Part shown: positions 45,350 through 58,500 of the stretch, one piece after another
How positions within the stretch are numbered: position 1 is the stretch's first letter
Layout: each line of letters begins with the position of its first letter
Source: Gnetum montanum
Taxonomy: Eukaryota; Streptophyta; Gnetopsida; Gnetales; Gnetaceae
Length of the DNA: 64,000 nucleotides
Reading direction: 5' to 3'
Assembly: GCA_015680685.1 (NCBI GenBank)
Contig: MNCI01036181.1
Coordinates: 505,951 to 569,950, forward strand
Made by a program: the position numbers and the translations under genes
Notes under the pieces: model-generated
Database searches by the model: none
Told to the model about the DNA's origin: nothing
Seen by the model: the letters and a program-made list of their open reading frames with translations, nothing else

Positions 45350-47471
45350 ATGGTACCAAGAGTGAAATGACTACAAGAGGGAGGACCATCATAACCAAGG
45401 GAGAAATCACATAGGGCTAGAAGGGGCCAACAAGAATAGCACCAAGAGTAACCAAAAGCAACAAATGCAAGAGGATCTTGAAGTGTAAAATGTTTGGAAA
45501 ATTCCCAAAGAAGAAGTTGAAACATAATAATCATAACATGGGAAAGAACTAGAACCCATATTGAGGCTAGAAGTGACACTAAAATAAGCTTGCCTCAACA
45601 CCATCAAGCCATATGATATCTAATGCTGAATTCTCCAGGAACTAAACTTTTGGCCATTTCTAGGACATGCTCTAGTAGAAGTGAAAACACAATTGCCAAC
45701 CTCTCCTATGTGGCTAATCATCACTCCCAGTGGGTATTGGTACATGGAAGAGATGTACCTCTACTAGAACAACAAAGGGGCAAGCTCCATAGTAAATATC
45801 AACAACATTCAACTGTTCTACTTAGCTGATTTTATTGCATAAGTTCTTAGATTTCCTAACACAAGGACATAATTGCTAGAGTTGTCAACACAAGCTGACC
45901 CTGAGGCCAACAAGGAGTGTACCTAGTGGTGTTACAAGGTTGACCATAAGGAATTCAAAGCACTCACATTGGCAGAACACATATACTTTAATATAGTGGC
46001 CTATCACCTTAATCTGATAGTGAGGCCCAACAAGGTGACTACCTTTTTCCTCTAAAACATGCGTCGCTTTAAGTAGGAGATTTCCAATGAACCTTCCAAA
46101 ATTAATCTATTTAGAGATTGAGAAGAACTTCAAAGAAAATGAACATGGAAGGAAGACCCTACCTTTTCCATGCCTCATCTAGAAACTTAACAAAAGGCTA
46201 GGGATCATCTATTATGCAAAGGAAAAAATTAAACATACTCACATTACCTTGTGGTCTAAAATGATGAAGGAAAAGACACTTTTTGTATCTAAAGTAGGGA
46301 ACCAATAGTTGCCACCTCTAATATCTACTCAAGAAACAATGTTAGAGGCTTGTGCAGCCATTGAACACTTGTGCAAAATCCAAAAGCAATTCTTATGTGA
46401 GTAGGAGTAGCGAGTAGGAACAAGTGGTGTGGACCAATCTATATATCAACTCATGATGAGTCACCTTAATGAGGTGGCTTAGATAATTAACTAGATTAAA
46501 AAAGAAGGATCAATATTCAGTACCCAATGAATGCAATTTCCCACAAGATTAAATCCAATAGTGTCTCTATCTGAACATCATTTATTCCCAGATTTAAGAA
46601 AATTGGCTATGGAGAACTAAAATCTATCTATGGAGGAAGTCTAAGCCTTATAACAAAAATCTATCATTGGGATTACCACCTAAAAAAATAAGGCTCTAAA
46701 ATTTAAAAGATTCAAGAATCATTATAGAGGCCAGGTTGGCTTGCAAAAGGAAGTGAATGAGAAGCACATTCAAATACCTAAGGCAAAAGTAAACAAGGCC
46801 CTCTAGAAACTCCAACAAGGAAGAGAGGTGTCGTAGCCCATCATCGATGGAATAGATGCCTATAATAGACCAAAGATATATCTAAAGAAGTTGTAGATTG
46901 AAGAAATGATAGAGTATATGGAACTAGCCAATCTCTGCTATGCAAACCTAGCAATGCTAACTACCAAATGGTCATGGTCAGAACTTGAGAAAAAAGTGGC
47001 CAACTTGTACTTACTATACAAGGATGAGTTCAAGCACTATAAGGACACCAAGCAAAAGCTTGAAACAATAAACACTGAACTCTTAGGGCATGATTCATCG
47101 ATCAACAATCAACTACCAAGAACCTGGCCAAGAGAATGAATGATTACTAGAAGCTATAGAACATAGTTAGGATGTTTGATATCAAATGCAAGAAATTTAC
47201 TATCTAGTTCATTAATGATAAGGAGTTATTTCTAGAAATTCCTTGTCCTTGGAATGTGCCTATTCTTGCCCACATTGGTAAAACTACATGGACAGTGCGT
47301 GATCCCAAGAGTAAGAAGGAAAAAATGAAGGCATTGCCAGCTACCTTTCACCTTCCACCAGAAGTCATTGCAGTAGCAGGATAGCCACAGCTACCTTAGT
47401 CATCACATGTGTCTAAAGCTAATGAAGGTCCTTCAAAACTTAAGGAGCCACCACCGCCTAGTATTATTTGA
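45350..47471 (+). pseudogene. Element D accessory gene, decayed
   Basis: The third copy of the accessory gene. The ATG at 45350 (MVPRVK, then a stop) follows a branch-like TGCTAAC (45320-45326) and a decayed acceptor. The core domain remnant includes LTLAEHIYFNIVAYHL (about 45963; compare LTLEERIYLKISTYHI in B) and segments equivalent to LPFPYLIR near 46170. A Lys/Glu-rich region at 46906-47139 (KKVANLYLLYKDEFKHYKD) looks like a coiled coil. The end reads SKLKEPPPPSII, then TGA at 47469. The start, core, coiled coil and end occur in the same order as in B and C. Confidence 0.68.
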
Positions 47472-47692
47472 CCTTCTCAACTAACTTTATGCCATCAAAG
47501 AAAGTGTTGTCCAATTTTTAAGAGTCATGTCATGGTGTTCAATTTTGTGTCATGAACATCACAATTTTAAAATGTGCTAGTCTGTACACTTGGGTACTCA
47601 ATTTTGTCAAGTCAATTTGTTAATTCTAATGTTAGACAATAATCCCATACCTTTCCAATTTTTTAAGGAACTCAAGGATCAGTTTTCCTTCA

Positions 47693-47707
47693 ATCATGGG
47701 GGTATTA
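47693..47707 (+). other. Element D polypurine tract
   Basis: AATCATGGGGGTATTA before the LTR start TGTATCATGAG, like TAGTCATGGGGGTA in element A. Confidence 0.65.
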
Positions 47708-48571
47708 TGTATCATGAGCCATCAACTAGGCCCCATCGACACATTGTTTCATGCATCGACTAGGGCCCATCTATGTAGGGTCTATTCTTACCTATAAATA
47801 CATGCTTACTAGCTACATTTATGGCATCGATTAATTCTAGTATAGTGAAGCTCTTGAAGTTTTTCCATTTGAAAGTTACAATATTTTCCCAAGTGCCCAC
47901 AGTAGGAGTCATCGAGTGTATGAATCTTTATTCGAGCATATTTGTACCTAAGCACAATAGTATGTCTGGTAATAAAGATGAGCCTCTTGATAAACCTTGC
48001 AACATTCTAGATAGTTTAGATATTTATTCAGGCATTCAATGCTTTCAATTATTTATTTACTATTTTCCAATAATTAAGCAAATTAAGCAAGATAAGCTAG
48101 ATAAATTAAATACATAAGTATGATTTCTTTGAGTGTAACATGTATTTGCTTGGTAATCCCAACAACGTTATTGCTTGGTGCACCTAGTATCATAGCGCTT
48201 GGTAACCCAACAATGGATACATGGGTTTAAGATGTGTACAAAAAGTAGTACCAGATGATTATGTTAGGACCAATTAGAGACTAGTTAGCTATTTAATTTA
48301 GATTCATCATTAAAGTACTTTATTTCTCTCTCTTCCAAGCACCAAAGAACATAAGACATAAAATGATAAAAATCATATGCCTCAATTACACTTAACCATA
48401 TCTTTGTATGTCACAAGTATAATTGGGAAGACAATGAATGACCTTAGGGCAAGATTCACTACCTAGAAGACTAATGCATTAGAAACTATAAAGTCCATGA
48501 AATTCGACCACACCACACATGAATGCTTTGTGATTCATATGGTTGGGCATAGGGGTACCTCACCACTCATT
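47708..48571 (+). repeat. Element D 3' LTR
   Basis: Related to the LTRs of A, B and C. It shares AAGTGCCCACAGTAGGAGTC, AATAAAGATGAGC, GATAAACCTTGCA and the end GGGGTACCTCACCACTCATT. It is more diverged from A than A's LTRs are from each other. Confidence 0.8.
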
Positions 48572-49330
48572 AGTGTTTGAAAATCATGTTTGATTCAATA
48601 TTTTCTTTTCAATAGTAAATTTTATAAATATTTTCACAGTATGACATCATTTTATATTTTATGTTTTCTGATAATACAAGAAAATTCAAAAGTGAGTTCA
48701 ACCGCTATTTGCTTTAATTTATAGGATTTTTCATCTTGATGCTAGTTCCTTTCATATTCATTCTTATAGTTTTGAATCATGCATATTTTCAAATGATAGC
48801 TAAAGATTACTGATCTTTAGTTATCTATCAACTTGTCTTATACTATGTAGGGAAAAGACCAAGCTAAAAATTTGCATGCTCCATTGATTTAGCTTTGTAT
48901 TTTTCTAGCTATAATTTCAAAGCTAACTCATTAAAATTTTAAAAAAGGAAAAGAGCCAAATGGCCAAAGAATCCTACTAGCAAGAATTTTTTTTCTTCAA
49001 ACATCATTGCATAACTAGCAATCCAAGCAAGAATCATGTAGATCTCTTTAAGTTAGTAACATGTTACTACCATGAAATAGCCATGATGTCAACATTTACA
49101 ATTTCTTGTTAGCATAAAGTAACCATCCTCTCATAACCAAAAATATCCATTATCTCATTCCAAACTCTTAACATGTCATTGTAACCTTCTTTCACCATTG
49201 TGAGGGCTTCATACCATCATTTGACAACTATAGAAATATGTATGATGACAGTTGGCAATAAAACTACCATGGTGTTTCACATTCTTTGTTGATAACTCTA
49301 AGGTCATTTTTCAAAGCATCAACAAAGAGG
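48572..49330 (+). other. Element E 3' interior
   Basis: AT-rich non-coding DNA ending in a purine tract AACAAAGAGGGG (49321-49332) at the start of E's 3' LTR. No gene is seen. Confidence 0.6.
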
Positions 49331-50497
49331 GGCTAATAAAACACCTCAAGGAAAATTCATGTGACAAATAAAATCCCATAACCAAAATTTTTATTGTAAG
49401 TTGGTAGAGAATTGAAGAAAGAAATAATTATCTTATTCTCCCACCAAAAATCTCAACTTGTCACCTTGTTCTGGTAGAATTTTAAGTCATTTTCAATGTG
49501 AAAAATAAGGTTTGTAGCTCACATGCTATAAATCCCATGTATTCTAAACTTTCAAGGTTAAAAAATGCTTCATAGGCTATAAATGTTAGGTATCCTAGCT
49601 TGTGGAAGGCTAAAAAATGCTCCACAAGATGTAAGTTCTATGTAAGCTAGCATATTGAAGCTAAAAATACTATATAGACTATAAAATGTAACATTTTTTC
49701 TCATATGATTGGCATCTTTACTACACATGATGGGTAGTTTATGAGGTCAGCATGTGGAACTTGGACATTAACTCCACATAATAGAAAATGTAATTCAACA
49801 TGATGGGCAATGTGTGAGGCCAACATATTAGATTTAGACTTTAGTTTCTCATGATCGCTATTATAGTCCCACATGATGGGTAGTATATGAGGCCAACATG
49901 TGAGATTTGGACTTTAGTTCTACACAATAGATGTTGTAGTCCCACACGATTGGTAGCATATGAGGTTAGCATATGGAACTTGCACTTATAGCCCACATGT
50001 TACACTTTCTTCAGGAAGCCATTAGAAATGCTTAAAATTATAATGGATACCATATAAAGCCCATTATTTATATGGTATTTATAGGTTTGTAGCCTATAAA
50101 TACCATATTCAAACCCATTTTTTAGATCTTTTGGCAATCTTTTTTTAGCAAGAAAAACTTGTAGCATACTTGTAGTCAAAAGATCAAGTAGCAACAAATA
50201 AAAAAAACATTATTGTAGAGTTTATTTGCCTTTCATAGCCTTTTGTAGTGTAGATCAAGCATACAAAAAGGTGTAGTCAAGTGCAAAACATAGCTTGGCT
50301 CCTACACCAAATTTTGAAGTCATTTTCAAATTTTTTTTTATTTTTAAAACCCATTGATCTATACTTTCTAAACTTATTTTCTTTACCATATTTTTATCAC
50401 TATTTAATACAAAATTTGTAGTTTTTTAGGCCTTATTTTCTTTTCATGTTTTATGCATATTTCACAACATTGGATGATAGACTTTCCAAGTCCCTAG
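49331..50497 (+). repeat. Element E 3' LTR
   Basis: Aligns with 15756-16856. It contains four tandem units of about 72 bp (49720-50000), a TATA box CCTATAAATA (50093-50102), and the end TTCCAAGTCCCTAG. The purine tract before it supports its identity as the 3' copy. Confidence 0.78.
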
Positions 50498-52045
50498 TGT
50501 TGTGAATAGAAAATTTGATTGCTAGAAAACTAATGGATCTATTGTAGTAGCCTCAACCTTGAATCCTTAGGACTTGTAGAAAAATGGGACTTCAGGAACC
50601 TTGGATAGTCAAATAGATCACCCTAGGGCTTACGACATGTAAAATGAATGATGCAAATAATAATGAAAAAATTATAGATTTTTAGAATGGAAAAACAAAT
50701 GCAAATTGCACATAAAAATGAAAATTTAAAAATTTATTTAAAAAATAAAGGTAGAGTTCTAGACATGTATACAATAAATGCCCATGAAAGAGAAAAGATG
50801 GGTTCACTGAGGCAAGAGTTTAAGGCCTATGGAAGCTAATGTGATCTTCTCCATGATCTAGATACAAAGCCACTTCTGATGTGTTCAAATCTCCTATGCT
50901 ACAAATTATAGATCTACAATTTGGGTTACTGTTAGAAGGTGAGAAAAGTGAGAAATTTGGCTACTAGATTGCTCCATTCTAGGGATTGGAAGTCCCAAAA
51001 ATGCATGGTTTATCTTAAAAGTTTGAAAGTCTCAAGGCTATAATGCTTCCATGTTGGGGTTCAAGAGAATGCAAACATGAGATATTGCAAGAGCTCTTGA
51101 GTATTTGAAAATGCCCAATTCTGGAATTATAAAAAATTATGGAATTGTTAAAGAATCATACAACCTTAAGAAAAACTACTAAACCAATGTTAAGGTTATG
51201 AAATTACCAAAGTATTGAACCCTATAAATGGTATTTGAGGCTAGTTTTTATAGGTCTTAGGCCATAAATGATGCTACAACATGGCTATACTTTTGCTGCA
51301 AATTTCTACCTCGTATAGGTAAGATGGATGCCCAAATTTTCAAGGTCACTATATATTGTAAGTGCCTTTTCCCCATGGCCATTCTATTTACTATAAATAG
51401 TAATAGGGGCACACCTTCTACACTATAGATGAGTCTCCCATGCTGAGAATTCTGCTATCCATGTTGAAGTGGCTAGTCAACATTGAAGTGCATCAAGTAT
51501 TAAAATCTTATTTTTTTGTGGCTTCCACAATGGGGGCATGTAGTTTTTAGGTTAGGGAAGGGAAAGTTTCCATGCTGAGGAGGAAACCCGCACCTCTCCA
51601 CTTTGGGGGTAGGAGATATTTTCCCGCTTGCAAGTGTTTCTAGCATAGAAAAATGTATATCGTTTATAAAACCCATCAAATTTCCATTTTTGGCATTTTA
51701 GAAGGTAATTTTGACCTCTCAAGCCCAAATGTAGATGCTGTGTAACTTTTTTTCACTTGGGGAATAAGGCTTTTATCACTTATGAGTCATTTTTAGTTCC
51801 AAAAGTATGAAATATGTGAGATTTCCCCTCATGGATTACAATATTCACATTTACAATGAAGTTTTACCTCAAGTATCATGGAGTGAAAGCTACATGATGG
51901 AAATTTCCTATAACTCACAAAATTAGGTGGTGTTTCAATGGACCTTCCTTGTTGCTTCTTGGAGGATTAACTCGAGAGGCACCAACAAAAAAAACAAAAC
52001 ACCAATGCATATTGTGATGTTATAATGCATATAGATCATATAAGA
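50498..52045 (-). repeat. Diverged tract related to the ~190 bp repeat array
   Basis: No gene. Landmarks such as CCATGTTGGGGTTC (51050), CCCATGCTGAGAATTC (51434) and TCCATGCTGAGGAGG (51568) resemble the units of the array at 55600-58900. It is probably the 3' non-coding part of element F, but no LTR boundary is visible. Confidence 0.5.
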
Positions 52046-52260
52046 TGATAAAAACAAAGCTATCTAGGTCATCAGAGTTGCTAGTTTAAGGTTGTGTTGG
52101 GCCACGGTACCATTTAAGATCCCAATAGGTTGTGTTGCCAGTTTAAAATTTTAGCAAGTCATGGTGTTGGTTTTAAGGTCTTGGTAGGTGGTACCATTAG
52201 TTTTAAACCCTGGTAGGTCATTGAAAGTGGGCTCACTTGTTGATGATTATTAGCTACATG
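52046..52260 (-). repeat. Minisatellite block 1 of element F
   Basis: Degenerate 30-45 bp units such as GCCAGTTTAAAATTTTAGCA and GGTTTTAAGGTCTTGGTAGG. In reverse complement these resemble the CCAAGGCCTAAAACT units of element E. Confidence 0.6.
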
Positions 52261-52499
52261 TAATATGGCTATGGATAGGAATGATTGACTATATTGGCCA
52301 GCTTATTCCCATCCATGTCGACTATCCTAAATGCATCATTCCTGTAGGCTCTAATGATAAGGGAGGATCCTTCTCAATTGGTTGAGAATTTGTTTGCATG
52401 CTCATAGATGGTTTTAAGGACTAGATCAGCCTCCTTGATCTTATGCAAGATCAAGTTATGGTGATGCTACCACTTCTACCTCTCTTGATAGTGTTTTAT

Positions 52500-53330
52500 G
52501 TGAACAAGCACTTGCATATGTACCTCCTCCACTAACTCTAGGGCTATTATTTGCAACTCCTTATTCTACTCATCATTGATGAAGTCAGTCAAGGCTACTC
52601 GAAGTGAAGGCACTTGTAATTCAAGAGGTAAAAAAGCTTCAAAACCATAAACCAAGCTATAAGTGATCATACCAATTTCCATGCGATAGACTATTTTGTA
52701 TGCCCATAGTGCATTGACAAGCCACTCATGCCATTTTCTCTTGTTGTTATTAAGCATATTCTTGAGCAAGTTGATGATGGTCCTATTGCTTGCTTCTACT
52801 TGTCCATTAGATTGAGACTAATAAGGTGATAAGAAAGAATGCTTAATGCCTAGGTCATCATAGAAATATTTTGTTTACTAACTACTAAATTGTAATTCAT
52901 TGTCTGTAACTATGGTCATGGTATGCTAAGATAAGTTACAATGTTATCCAGGATAAATTAGCAAATTGCTCGGATATAGTCTTCCTTAGAGAAATAGCCT
53001 CAACCCACTTTGTAAAGTATTCAGTTGCAATGATGATGAAGGTATGCCTTGTGGAAGGCTTAGGCATTATGGATCCAATGATAACAAACCTCCATCTTTG
53101 AAATGACCATGTTATTTAAGTGATATTCAACTCATTTGATGGTACATGTATAAGGTTTCTATATCGTTGGCATGTGTCACATTGCTTAACCTTTTGCAGG
53201 CCCTCATTTTCCATATGAAACCAATAGTAGCCTAGCTATCTAATCTTAGTGGTCATAGCTCTTAGTCATACATGTCCTTCACAAACACCCTCATGAACCT
53301 TCTCTAGGACTATTCTAGCTTTAGTTTTAC
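52500..53330 (-). pseudogene. Element F integrase, decayed
   Basis: Integrase joins element DNA to the genome. On the minus strand the zinc-binding part reads GYYWFHMENEGLQKVKQCDT with CQRYRN (about 53240-53170). The core shows ATEYFTKWVEAISLRKTI (about 53030-52980). The open stretch 52769-52566 reads KWHEWLVNALWAYKIVYRM and ALTDFINDE, the usual end of the core. Several stops interrupt the core. Confidence 0.75.
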
Positions 53331-53399
53331 CTAAGCAATTTAGGAGTATGTTATCATAGGATCATTGACATAATTTCTTATCATCTACAATGACATACT

Positions 53400-53960
53400 G
53401 CTTCAATCACTTGCATACAATGTCCTCTTGAGCAGTAGTTAGGCCTTGTGAGGACTTTCCATGCATAAGGTAAAATTTGATATCATCATACCACTCCTTG
53501 GGAGGAGTAGTATGAGCAATGGCCACAGAGGTATCCTCAGTGTTTTTTATGATGGAAGTAGCAAAGTCCACTATTAAGGTGGAAAAATTACTAAACACCC
53601 TTGCTATCACACTAAGGGCTAACATTACAATCACATCGACCATGGTGTTCTCATTTTGGGGTATGTGTTGGATATCAATGTCTATGAATAGTTGTAATAA
53701 TTGCTTTCCTATATCATAGTATGGTTGTAAGTGTGAATTTACATGCATAGACCTTAGTCACTTGGTTCACCACAAGTTGTGAATCGCCCTTGATCATTAA
53801 GCATCTAATTCCTAGGTCACCAACTACCATCATCTCTTTGATCAAACCAATAGAGAATAGATGTAGAATGGTTTATCCTCTTATAGAGAATAGACCATCG
53901 ATAGTTGTGCCAAATCTTTCTTAAGGTTTTCAAAGGCCTCTTGGCATTAGGTTTTCCACT
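53400..53960 (-). pseudogene. Element F RNase H, decayed
   Basis: On the minus strand MIKGDSQLVVNQVTKVYAC (about 53800) is the typical RNase H segment with its Asp. The open stretch 53748-53407 follows with HIPQNENTMVDVIVMLA, where active copies have an N.EADxLA motif; the Ala-Asp is altered. The strand and position between RT and integrase fit gypsy pol. Confidence 0.7.
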
Positions 53961-54880
53961 CATAGTGAACCCCTTCCTTAAGCACCTACTGCATGGGCTA
54001 TACCATATTTGTAAGCCAAGTGATAAGCCTATGAATAAACTATAATATGCCTTGTAATCCCCAAAGCTCCTTAAGGTTGGTAGGCATTGCTAATTTGGAT
54101 ATGGCCTTAACCTTATTAGGATTGACATGTATCCCTACTTTAGACACTACAAAGCAAAGCATCTTACCAATGTTAACACCAAAGATACACTTCTTAAGAA
54201 TTGAACCTAAGCTCATACTTGAGGCATCATTTGAGCACAAGTTCTAAGTCATTAGCATGGTCATTGGTCACTTTGGACTTAATGGCTATATTTTCTACAT
54301 AATCATTAAGTAATTATAACATGTAATTCCTAAAGATATCAATCATGTCTCATTGATAGGTTGCTCCTACATTCTTAAGGCCAAAGGGCATCATGGTATA
54401 GCAAAAGGTACTCCAAGGGGTCATTAAGGTCATGCCAAGTTGGTGGTCTAGGCTAATCCTAATCTGGTTATACCACGAGAACCCATCCATAAAGTACAAA
54501 AAGGCATGTCCAACCATAGTATTGATAAGTTGATCAACACTAGGAAAAGGGAATTCATCCTTAATAGTTTCTTTATTTAGGTCTTGAAAATTGATGCTAA
54601 TCAAATACTCCCATTTTTCTTAGGCACTATCACTATGTTGGAGACCCATTCTATGTACTCAATAGCCCTAATGAAACTAGTTTGATATAGCTTTGAGATC
54701 TCATTGCAAATTGCTAAGGCCAAATTAGGTCTAATCTTTCTCACTTTTTGCATAACTAATCTAATGCTAGGATCTAGGATGATGTTGTGCTAGAATAAGC
54801 ATGGGTCTATGCCTAGCATATCTTCATATGACCAAGCGAAGGCTTTAATGTCATCCTCTAGGATCTTGGTGATGTCTTAA
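53961..54880 (-). pseudogene. Element F reverse transcriptase, catalytic motif lost
   Basis: The open stretch 54604-54350 reads INFQDLNKETIKDEFPFPSV, FLYFMDGFSWYNQIRI and MMPFGLKNVGATYQ, all standard Ty3/gypsy RT segments. The next catalytic box reads NDYVENIAIKSK (54290-54301 encodes YVEN) where active enzymes have YVDD. The thumb-side motif GIHVNPNKVKAI is in 54240-54040. Upstream, WVSNIVIVPKKNGS (about 54660) marks the RT start. It is inactive. Confidence 0.85.
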
Positions 54881-54882
54881 GC

Positions 54883-55128
54883 CTATTGAGGTTCCAATGA
54901 GGAACTTAGTTTAAGGATTTTCTCATCACCACTATGTGTTGTGACAAGAACCTCAACTAGGCAGTCTTCGGTTCTATCGCCCACCTCTAAGTCAAGGGTT
55001 TTGACTAGGTATTCAGGACATTCTAAAGGTTTCTCTATCAATGTTATGTGGTTGTAAAGACTCTTAAGGTCTATATAATTTGGATTGATATATGGTTCAA
55101 CATCACCATGAGGACCACTTAGTCTCAA
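54883..55128 (-). pseudogene. Element F protease-RT linker
   Basis: An 81-residue open stretch, acidic, with VEPYINPNYIDLKSLYNHIT and DRTEDCLVEVLV. It lies directly upstream of RT in sense. It has no enzyme motif. Confidence 0.5.
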
Positions 55129-55379
55129 AGGTATACTAATCTACTCCTAGGTACTCGTACTTTGATCTTGTATGTCATCCATAAGCATATTAAGTGACAC
55201 CTAGGTAAAAGTAAATAAATAATGCTAAAATACTATAGAATTATGCAAATACCTACTATTCTAATGTACACAGGGTCATCTAAGGTTATAGATAGAGTAA
55301 AAATAGGTAAACAAAGTGTGCAAAGGCCCAAAGAAATAGAAGTATGAGAAATATGGCTACAAATGGTCAACAAGGGTTA

Positions 55380-55545
55380 AACTTTTGCTAATTTTAAGCC
55401 TTAGTGGGCCATAATGCCAATTTAGAGTCTTCATGGACTATAATGATAGTTTAAGCCTATAGTGACCTAGTTTTAAGTATTAGATTTTCTAGTTTTAGGC
55501 CTGAGTAGACCATGATTTAGGGCTACAAGCTATTGGGTGTGTTTG
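55380..55545 (-). repeat. Minisatellite block 2 of element F
   Basis: Units such as TTTTAAGCCTTAGTGGGCCA and AGTTTTAGGCCTGAGTAGAC repeat about every 35-40 bp. It borders the ~190 bp array on one side. Confidence 0.6.
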
Positions 55546-55599
55546 CTCATCAATCATGGCTATTTCTAGGATGTTTGAGCATGAAAATTAAGAGTTTTG

Positions 55600-58500
55600 A
55601 AGCTTCCATGTTGGGACCCTTTGTTTCCATACTAGCCAACATGGAATAAAGGACCCTGAACGTGGAAACTAGGGACAATAGGTTTTGGGACATCTAGAGA
55701 TCCAAAATTAAGCTCCTAAGACCTTCCTAAGGCATTGCAGGACCAAATCTATCAAAATTGGATACCCCAGAAGTCTGTAAAGGTTAAAAATCATGTTTTG
55801 TAGTATTTACCACTTATTTCCACATGGGCCAGCATGGAAGAGAGGGGCTTTAGCATGGATAATTAAAATTGAAGTAAAAATAACGTCAAAATGGTCAAAT
55901 ATAGCCAAACCGTAGATTTGGAGGTTGCACATCCTCTAACATCATTGTAAACTCATTAGAGATAGTTTTGAGTGTAGAGACATGCTAAAATGAGTTCCCC
56001 ACCTCCCCCACCCCCCCACTTCTTTCACATTGCGCATAGTATCCATATCATGGAAGATTTGGGGGACACTTGGTTTGTGGATTTTGAGTGATCTAGGAGC
56101 ACATTAACTAGGTTCCTAGGATCCTAGAACTATAGGTCATGATTCTTTAAGTTTTTGGCTACTTTTGGGTATGTTTGGATGTCATTCAAGGCCATTTAAG
56201 ATCTTACCCCCAACATCTACATTAGGGAAGTTTCTCCAACATGGAATATTTGGGGGAATGAATTTTAAAGATCAAAATAATATCAAAAGAGAAAAATATC
56301 TAGGCTATGTGGTTCTAAGCTTTTCTTGCATACATATTTGGCTTATGAGAGTGTCATCTTGCCACCAAAAGTGGAAACATAGCTTTCCCCATTATTTTCC
56401 TGCTACCCAGCATTAAAGGAACCTTCTCTAGCATGGATGAAATAAGAATCCCAAATCTAGACCAGTTCAAGTCACAATCAACTATGCATGTTAGCTTATA
56501 GAGTTACTAGGACCAATGGCTAGGGTTACATGTCAAAATTTAGAAGTTTTGAGTAATCCCAAGTGTTTTATAGGCTTTTCCAACCTCTTTCATGCTAGAG
56601 CTAGGGTTCTTAGCATGAAATACTAGGGAGAACCACTATTTAGTCATTTAGAACAAGTTTTTTAAGGTTCAAAGGCTCCAATGGTTGCTAACATTGTTCT
56701 AAAGTTCATGCAAAGTTATTTTATGTCATTCTAACATGTTTATGAGCTCCAAATGTCCCACATTAGTCTCCATGTTGGAAAGTCTAAAGGAAAGGATTCA
56801 TAGCTTGAAAGAACCATAAATCTTAGATCTGGGCTAGTTTTGGCCTCAATAAATCATGCATGTATGCCTCCATGGCTACTGAGGTTGAGGAAAAAGGTTT
56901 AAGGTCAAGTTTGATTAGTTTGGAGGTTTCCTAGATGGGTTTTGAGATTTTTCCCTTTTTTCCATGCTAGCGATAGTATGCTCAATTTGGAAGACTAAGG
57001 GAAGAATATTTTTAGCCATTTATGGTCACTTTGGCAAGGTTTAAGGGTTCAAAAAGGTGTAAAATTGGTCTTATAAAGTATAGGTTGTTTGCCTAAGGTG
57101 TTTCAAGGTTATTTTGGGGTCCCCCCATGAGTTCCCCCCTTTCCTCCATGCTAGCCAGTATGGAAGTGATAGCTCTCTAAATGGGGGAACTAGGGAACCT
57201 TACTTTTTAACCATTTCCTAATGTTTCTGGTCATGCATATAGGTTTCTAAGGTTGCCAATGTTGACTGCTACAACTTAGTGTTAAGATTGGGTCATTTCA
57301 AAGGTTGTCAAGTGGTTTTTGGTGTTCCCCCATTTTTCCCATGTTGGGGTTCCCATGATCAATGTGGAAGATGGAGGGAAAGGTTTTCTAGCTATTTGTG
57401 GCCAATATTGGTAGGTCTAAGAATCTTAGGGTGTAAAAAAAGGATTCTGGGACATACACTAGGCTTTCTAGCTTTCATTTAAGGTCTATGGAGGCTATTT
57501 TTGAGTTCCCCAAAAGTTTTCCCATTTCTTCTATGCTGGTCAGCATGATAGAGGTAGCTTCTACCATGGAGGGACCAAAGGACTCTACTTTCTACTATTT
57601 TTTAGAAATTTTGACTATTTATGCATGTCCACAAGGTTGTCAGTGTTGACTATCAATTTCTAAGATAGAAATCTAGTTACTTTGATGGTTTTGAGAAGGT
57701 TTTAGGGCTTCTCCCCTCCATCCATGCTAGGGCTAGGATGCTTAGAGTGGATGGGATCCTCTTAAGTGTGAAGAACCTAAGGGGAACAAGTCTTGATTAT
57801 TTTAGATGACTTTCAAAAGTCTGGTGGCTTCTAGAAGGTTTGGGTTGCTTCTAGAAGTTAAATTACATGAAAACTTAAATAGTTTTAGCTTTTCCCATTT
57901 CATCCACACTAACAGTAGAATGCTCAGCATGGAGGATGTCCTCCTCTTCATGGAAGAACCTTAGGAGGTTGATTTTTGCTAATTTTTGACATTCTAGTGG
58001 CATCTAGAAAGATTTTGAAGATCGTGGTATTAGTCTAAGATAATCTATTATTGTTTTCTTATTTCTAGAATCCCCCAGTAATCCTTCTACCTCCATCCTC
58101 CTAGTTTCCATGTTTGGTAGCATGGAAAAGGTCTCCCCTAGTGTGGAACAACCATGAAAGTCAATACTAGGCCAATTCGACACCTAATTAACTATACATC
58201 TTAATCTCTAAGGCTGTTAGATGTCAACAGTCAGTAATAAGTTTCAAGATTCAATAATTTAGAGACTTCTAAGTACCTCATGCAATCTTAGCCCTTCCTT
58301 CCATGCTAAGCATGATGACCCCAATGTGGATGAGAGAGGAATAGTAGTTTTATGACATATTTAACTACTTTTGGAGCATTTGAATGCTCTAGAGGGTTCC
58401 AATAGGGTCTAGAGGTCATCGAGCCTTGAGACATGTCTACTAGGTGGCTAATTTAGGAAATTTAGGGTCTTTTCCCCATCCATCCATGCTATGGATTAGA

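Larger units (their letters stand above)
43986..48571 (+). mobile_element. Element D: 5'-truncated relative of A-C with accessory gene
   Basis: Similarity to element A begins at AATTCAAAGCAC (about 43990; A at about 8195) and continues through an internal promoter-like block, a decayed accessory gene, a G5 purine tract and a 3' LTR (47708-48571). The 5' LTR, primer site and gag are absent from the window. It sits inside E on the plus strand. The right end is ACTCATTA instead of ACTCATCA. Confidence 0.75.
15756..50497 (+). mobile_element. Element E: old gypsy LTR retrotransposon, host of nested insertions B, C and D
   Basis: Two related LTRs (15756-16856 and 49331-50497) flank a plus-strand interior. 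That interior is visible in four pieces: 16857-17202, 26247-30767, 43619-about 43985 and 48572-49330. The coding remnants are gag and protease related to those of element F. No RT or integrase of E itself is visible in the pieces. The LTRs differ by many substitutions and indels, so E is the oldest insertion I can order here. I found no convincing target duplication, and the ends are approximate. Confidence 0.7.
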
